Positions 61,372-64,000 of a stretch of DNA of 64,000 nucleotides are shown here, piece after piece; within the stretch, counting starts at the first letter, position 1; each line of letters starts with the position of its first letter. This stretch comes from Hydrogenophaga sp. BPS33 (GTDB lineage: Bacteria; Pseudomonadota; Gammaproteobacteria; Burkholderiales; Burkholderiaceae_C), in contig NZ_CP044549.1 of NCBI RefSeq assembly GCF_009859475.1, positions 558,001 through 622,000 on the forward strand, read 5' to 3'. The notes beneath the pieces are model-generated. The model was not told where the DNA came from, searched no databases, and worked only from the letters and a program-made list of their open reading frames with translations. Position numbers and translations under genes: made by a program.

Positions 61372-62774
61372 GCCTTGCACACAGCTCGCTCGAAGACACC
61401 TGCGCCGCGTTGGCCGCGGGCAGCATCCGCTCGGTGGATCTGCTCGACGCCTTGCTGGACCAAGCGCGCCGCGTCGACCCCGTCATCCACGCCATTGCCG
61501 AGTGGGACGAAGACCGCGCGCGCGCCCAGGCCGGGCAGCGCGACCAGGAACGCCAGCGTGGCGTAGTGCGTGGCGCCTTGCACGGCGTGCCGCTGGCGCA
61601 CAAGGACCTGCTCTTCCGCCCGCACCGCGCGCCCTGGTGTGGCTCGCAGGTGCCCGTGCCGCCGCAGACGCAACAGGCCGGCGTGCTCTCGCGCCTGGAG
61701 GTGGCGGGCGCGGTCGATCTGGGCAGCGTGCAACTCTCCGAATTTGCCTACAACCCCACCGGCCACAACTGGGCGCGCGGCCACGTGCGCAACCCCTGGA
61801 ACCCCGACTTCGTCACCGGTGGTTCCTCCAGCGGCTCGGCCGCGTCGGTCGCCGCCCGCATCAACTTTGCGTCCATCGGTTCCGACACGGCGGCCTCGAT
61901 CCGCGTGCCCGCTGCGTGCTGCGGCGTCACCGGCCTCAAACCCACCCACGGCCTGGTGGACGCGAGTGGCTGCGTGCCCCTGTCGTACTCGCTCGACACG
62001 CTAGGCCCGATCGCCCGCAGCGCGCGCGACTGCGCGCTGGTGCTCGACGCCATCGCAGGCACGCGCACCCTGGCCACCGCCCACGAGCTGCCCGCGGGCC
62101 TGCGGGTCGGCGTGGCCTCCCGCTACTTCGTCGACGACATCCACGCCGACGTGGCGCGCGGCCTCGAAGACGCGCTGACTGCCTTGCGCGGGCTCGGCGC
62201 GCAGATCACCCCGGTTACCCCCACGGGCCTGCCGCAGGCGAACGCCAACGCGAGCGTGATCATCATGTCCGAGGCGACGTCCGCGCACCGGCCCTGGATG
62301 GCGCCGCACGCCGCGCGTTATTCGCCCACCGTGCTCGAACGCCTGGAGCAGGGCGCCCAGTTCAGCGCGGCCGACTATGTGGGCGCACAACGCTACCGCG
62401 CGCCCGCGCTGGCCGATTTCTGCGACGCGGTGTTCGCCAACGCCGACGTGCTCGTGGCCCCGGTGATCGCGATCCCCGTGCCGCGCCTGGACGACGTGTC
62501 GGCCGAGAACGACCCGGCGATGAACCGCATCGCGCGCGACATGACGCGCCTCACGCGTCCCATCAACTACCTCGGCCTGCCCGCGCTGTCCTTGCCCGTG
62601 GGCCGCGACAGCCGCGGCATGCCACTGGCCGTTCAACTGATCGGCCGGCCCCACAGCGAGGCCTTGTTGATCCAGGTCGGTGCCGCTTTGCAGCGCAGCA
62701 CCGACTGGCATCGCTTGCGCCCTTCCATCACCCCCCATCGCGCCACGTCTGGTGCAGGAGACCTCCCCCGATGA
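61368..62774 (+). CDS. Amidase-signature hydrolase (AtzE-like)
   Basis: A 468-residue amidase-signature enzyme. The catalytic Lys lies in PLAHKDLLF, and the Ser-cisSer part in GGSSSGSAASVAA with the nucleophile Ser in SDTAASIRVPAACCG. The family hydrolyses C-N bonds of amides, biurets or carbamates. With the small AtzG-like protein upstream it resembles the AtzE/AtzG amidase. In this operon it may release ammonia from an amide intermediate before CoA activation. It overlaps both neighbours by four bases. Confidence 0.9.
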   Translation: MSLAHSSLEDTCAALAAGSIRSVDLLDALLDQARRVDPVIHAIAEWDEDRARAQAGQRDQERQRGVVRGALHGVPLAHKDLLFRPHRAPWCGSQVPVPPQTQQAGVLSRLEVAGAVDLGSVQLSEFAYNPTGHNWARGHVRNPWNPDFVTGGSSSGSAASVAARINFASIGSDTAASIRVPAACCGVTGLKPTHGLVDASGCVPLSYSLDTLGPIARSARDCALVLDAIAGTRTLATAHELPAGLRVGVASRYFVDDIHADVARGLEDALTALRGLGAQITPVTPTGLPQANANASVIIMSEATSAHRPWMAPHAARYSPTVLERLEQGAQFSAADYVGAQRYRAPALADFCDAVFANADVLVAPVIAIPVPRLDDVSAENDPAMNRIARDMTRLTRPINYLGLPALSLPVGRDSRGMPLAVQLIGRPHSEALLIQVGAALQRSTDWHRLRPSITPHRATSGAGDLPR

Positions 62775-64000
62775 CCCTCGTCCGATACGAACAGATCCGG
62801 CACATTGCGGTGCTGAGTTTGAACAACCCGCCCGTCAACGCACTGGCCTACGAACTGCGCCGCGACCTCGCCGCTGCGCTCGACCGCGCGCTCACCGACG
62901 CGTGCGTTCAAGGCATCGTGCTCGCGGGCACGGACAAGGCTTTCTGTGCCGGCGCCGACATTCCCGAACTCGGCACGCCCAAGGCCGCGCAAGACCCGAA
63001 CATCTTCACGCTGATCCGCGAGATCGAAAACAGCCGCAAACCGGTGGTGGCCGCCATCGCCGGCATCTGCATGGGCGGTGGTCTGGAGATCGCGCTGGCG
63101 TGCCATTACCGCGTGGCGCTGAGCGATGCGCAGATCGCCTTCCCCGAGATCAAGCTCGGCCTCATGCCTGGTGCTGGCGGCACGCAACGCTTGCCGCGTC
63201 TGACCGGTCTGCAATGGGCACTGAACCTCATGCTCACCGGCGAGGCCGTGCGCGCCGAACGCCTGATGGACACCGCGCTGTTCGACCGTGTGGTCGCCAG
63301 CAACCTGGTCGAACAGGCCTGCGCCGTCGCCATGGAGGTGGTGGACGCCGGCGTGCCACCGCGCCGCACCTGCGACCTGAAGGTGGACGAGCCCTACGCG
63401 CAGAGCTTCCTGCAAGTGGCGCGCAACACCGTGCGCCCCAAGCTCAAGGGCGGCGACACCGCCGCGCTGCGTGTGATCGACGCAGTGGCCGCGTCGGTGG
63501 ACAAACCGTTTGAAGACGGCCTGCGCCTGGAGCGCGAGGCGTTCGCCACGCTGGAGCAGGCACCATACTCGCGCGCCATGCGTCACATCTTCCGCGCCGA
63601 GCGCCTGGCGTCCAAGGTGGACGGCGTGCCGAGCCACACGCCCGTGCGCGACATCCGCCGCGTGGCCATCATCGGTGCGGGCACCATGGGCGGCGGCATC
63701 GCCATGGCCTTCCTCAACGTCGGCATCCCGGTGATCCTGCTCGACCGATCCGACGCCGACGTGGAACGCGGCCTGGCCAACGTGCGCCGCAACTACGAGG
63801 CCACGGTGCAGCGCGGGCGCCTCACCGCCGAAGCGATGGAGCAGCGCATGGCCCAGCTCACCGGGGTCACCGAGTACAGCGCCATCGCCGATGCCGACCT
63901 CGTGATCGAAGCCGTGTTTGAAAACATGGACGTCAAGGAAGACGTCTTCAAGAAGCTCGACGCGGTCATGAAGCCCGGCGCGATCCTTGCGTCCAACACC
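62771..64000 (+). CDS. Enoyl-CoA hydratase/3-hydroxyacyl-CoA dehydrogenase (FadJ-like), N-terminal part
   Basis: The first 410 residues of a bifunctional beta-oxidation enzyme that continues past the window edge. Residues 1-190 are a crotonase domain with FCAGADIPEL, CMGGGLEIALACHYR and FPEIKLGLMPGAGGTQ. From about 295 a Rossmann domain begins with VAIIGAGTMGGGIAMAF, and its NAD-binding continues to the edge. It hydrates an enoyl-CoA and oxidises the 3-hydroxyacyl-CoA, following the paired acyl-CoA dehydrogenases of the same operon. Confidence 0.93.
   Translation, partial: MTLVRYEQIRHIAVLSLNNPPVNALAYELRRDLAAALDRALTDACVQGIVLAGTDKAFCAGADIPELGTPKAAQDPNIFTLIREIENSRKPVVAAIAGICMGGGLEIALACHYRVALSDAQIAFPEIKLGLMPGAGGTQRLPRLTGLQWALNLMLTGEAVRAERLMDTALFDRVVASNLVEQACAVAMEVVDAGVPPRRTCDLKVDEPYAQSFLQVARNTVRPKLKGGDTAALRVIDAVAASVDKPFEDGLRLEREAFATLEQAPYSRAMRHIFRAERLASKVDGVPSHTPVRDIRRVAIIGAGTMGGGIAMAFLNVGIPVILLDRSDADVERGLANVRRNYEATVQRGRLTAEAMEQRMAQLTGVTEYSAIADADLVIEAVFENMDVKEDVFKKLDAVMKPGAILASNT

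Overview
The window reads as a high-GC betaproteobacterial chromosome segment, most likely from a Comamonadaceae (Hydrogenophaga/Comamonas/Acidovorax-like) degrader. The reasons are codon use, tightly packed operons with ATGA overlaps, three Bug/TctC-type periplasmic binding proteins, a DmpR plus GntR regulator pair as in Comamonas phenol clusters, and short REP-like repeats. No tRNA, rRNA, CRISPR array or insertion sequence was seen. Almost the whole window is devoted to catabolism of aromatic, N-heteroaromatic and CoA-linked substrates.

Layout. 1-2.27 kb: end of an ACAD10/11-like acyl-CoA dehydrogenase, an SDR and an aminoglycoside-phosphotransferase-like kinase, probably a hydroxyacyl-CoA module. 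2.28-4.57 kb: a SulP-STAS-cNMP anion transporter. 4.68-7.12 kb: a GntR repressor and a DmpR-type sigma-54 activator facing a divergent sigma-54 promoter with two upstream activator sites. 7.37-22.95 kb: a complete phenol hydroxylase (dmpKLMNOP) and meta-cleavage pathway (ferredoxin, catechol 2,3-dioxygenase, semialdehyde hydrolase and dehydrogenase, hydratase, decarboxylase, aldehyde dehydrogenase, aldolase, tautomerase), closed by a good terminator. Inside this operon sit an exported lipoprotein sulfatase and a membrane-anchored formylglycine-generating enzyme, suggesting that aryl sulfate cleavage is wired to phenol catabolism.

23.1-38.58 kb: a second operon of unknown substrate. It has an acyl-CoA dehydrogenase, a Cys-less thiolase-like protein with DUF35 and two MaoC-fold partners (the Ltp2/ChsH-type aldolase-hydratase layout), a complete E1alpha/E1beta/E2/E3 2-oxo acid dehydrogenase complex, an enoyl-CoA hydratase, a CoA-transferase, a Bug protein, a second acyl-CoA dehydrogenase, an acyl-CoA ligase, an SDR and an IclR regulator. 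38.58-40.05 kb is a decay zone: a TetR remnant fused by deletion to a truncated TauD gene, and a frameshifted EthD-like gene. A lipocalin lipoprotein follows.

40.9-56.17 kb, minus strand: a branched-chain-type ABC transporter (livMH, binding protein, livFG) and a nicotinate-type pyridine pathway. The pathway genes are CoxG, a CoA-transferase, a Bug protein, NicX (2,5-dihydroxypyridine dioxygenase), NicD, a three-subunit molybdenum hydroxylase, a flavin monooxygenase and NicF. From a shared control region with repeated TTCT-N7-GAA-like operators, a divergent plus-strand operon (56.4-64 kb) encodes two acyl-CoA dehydrogenases, a Bug protein, two alpha/beta hydrolases, an AtzG-like small protein, an AtzE-like amidase and an enoyl-CoA hydratase/3-hydroxyacyl-CoA dehydrogenase that runs off the end.
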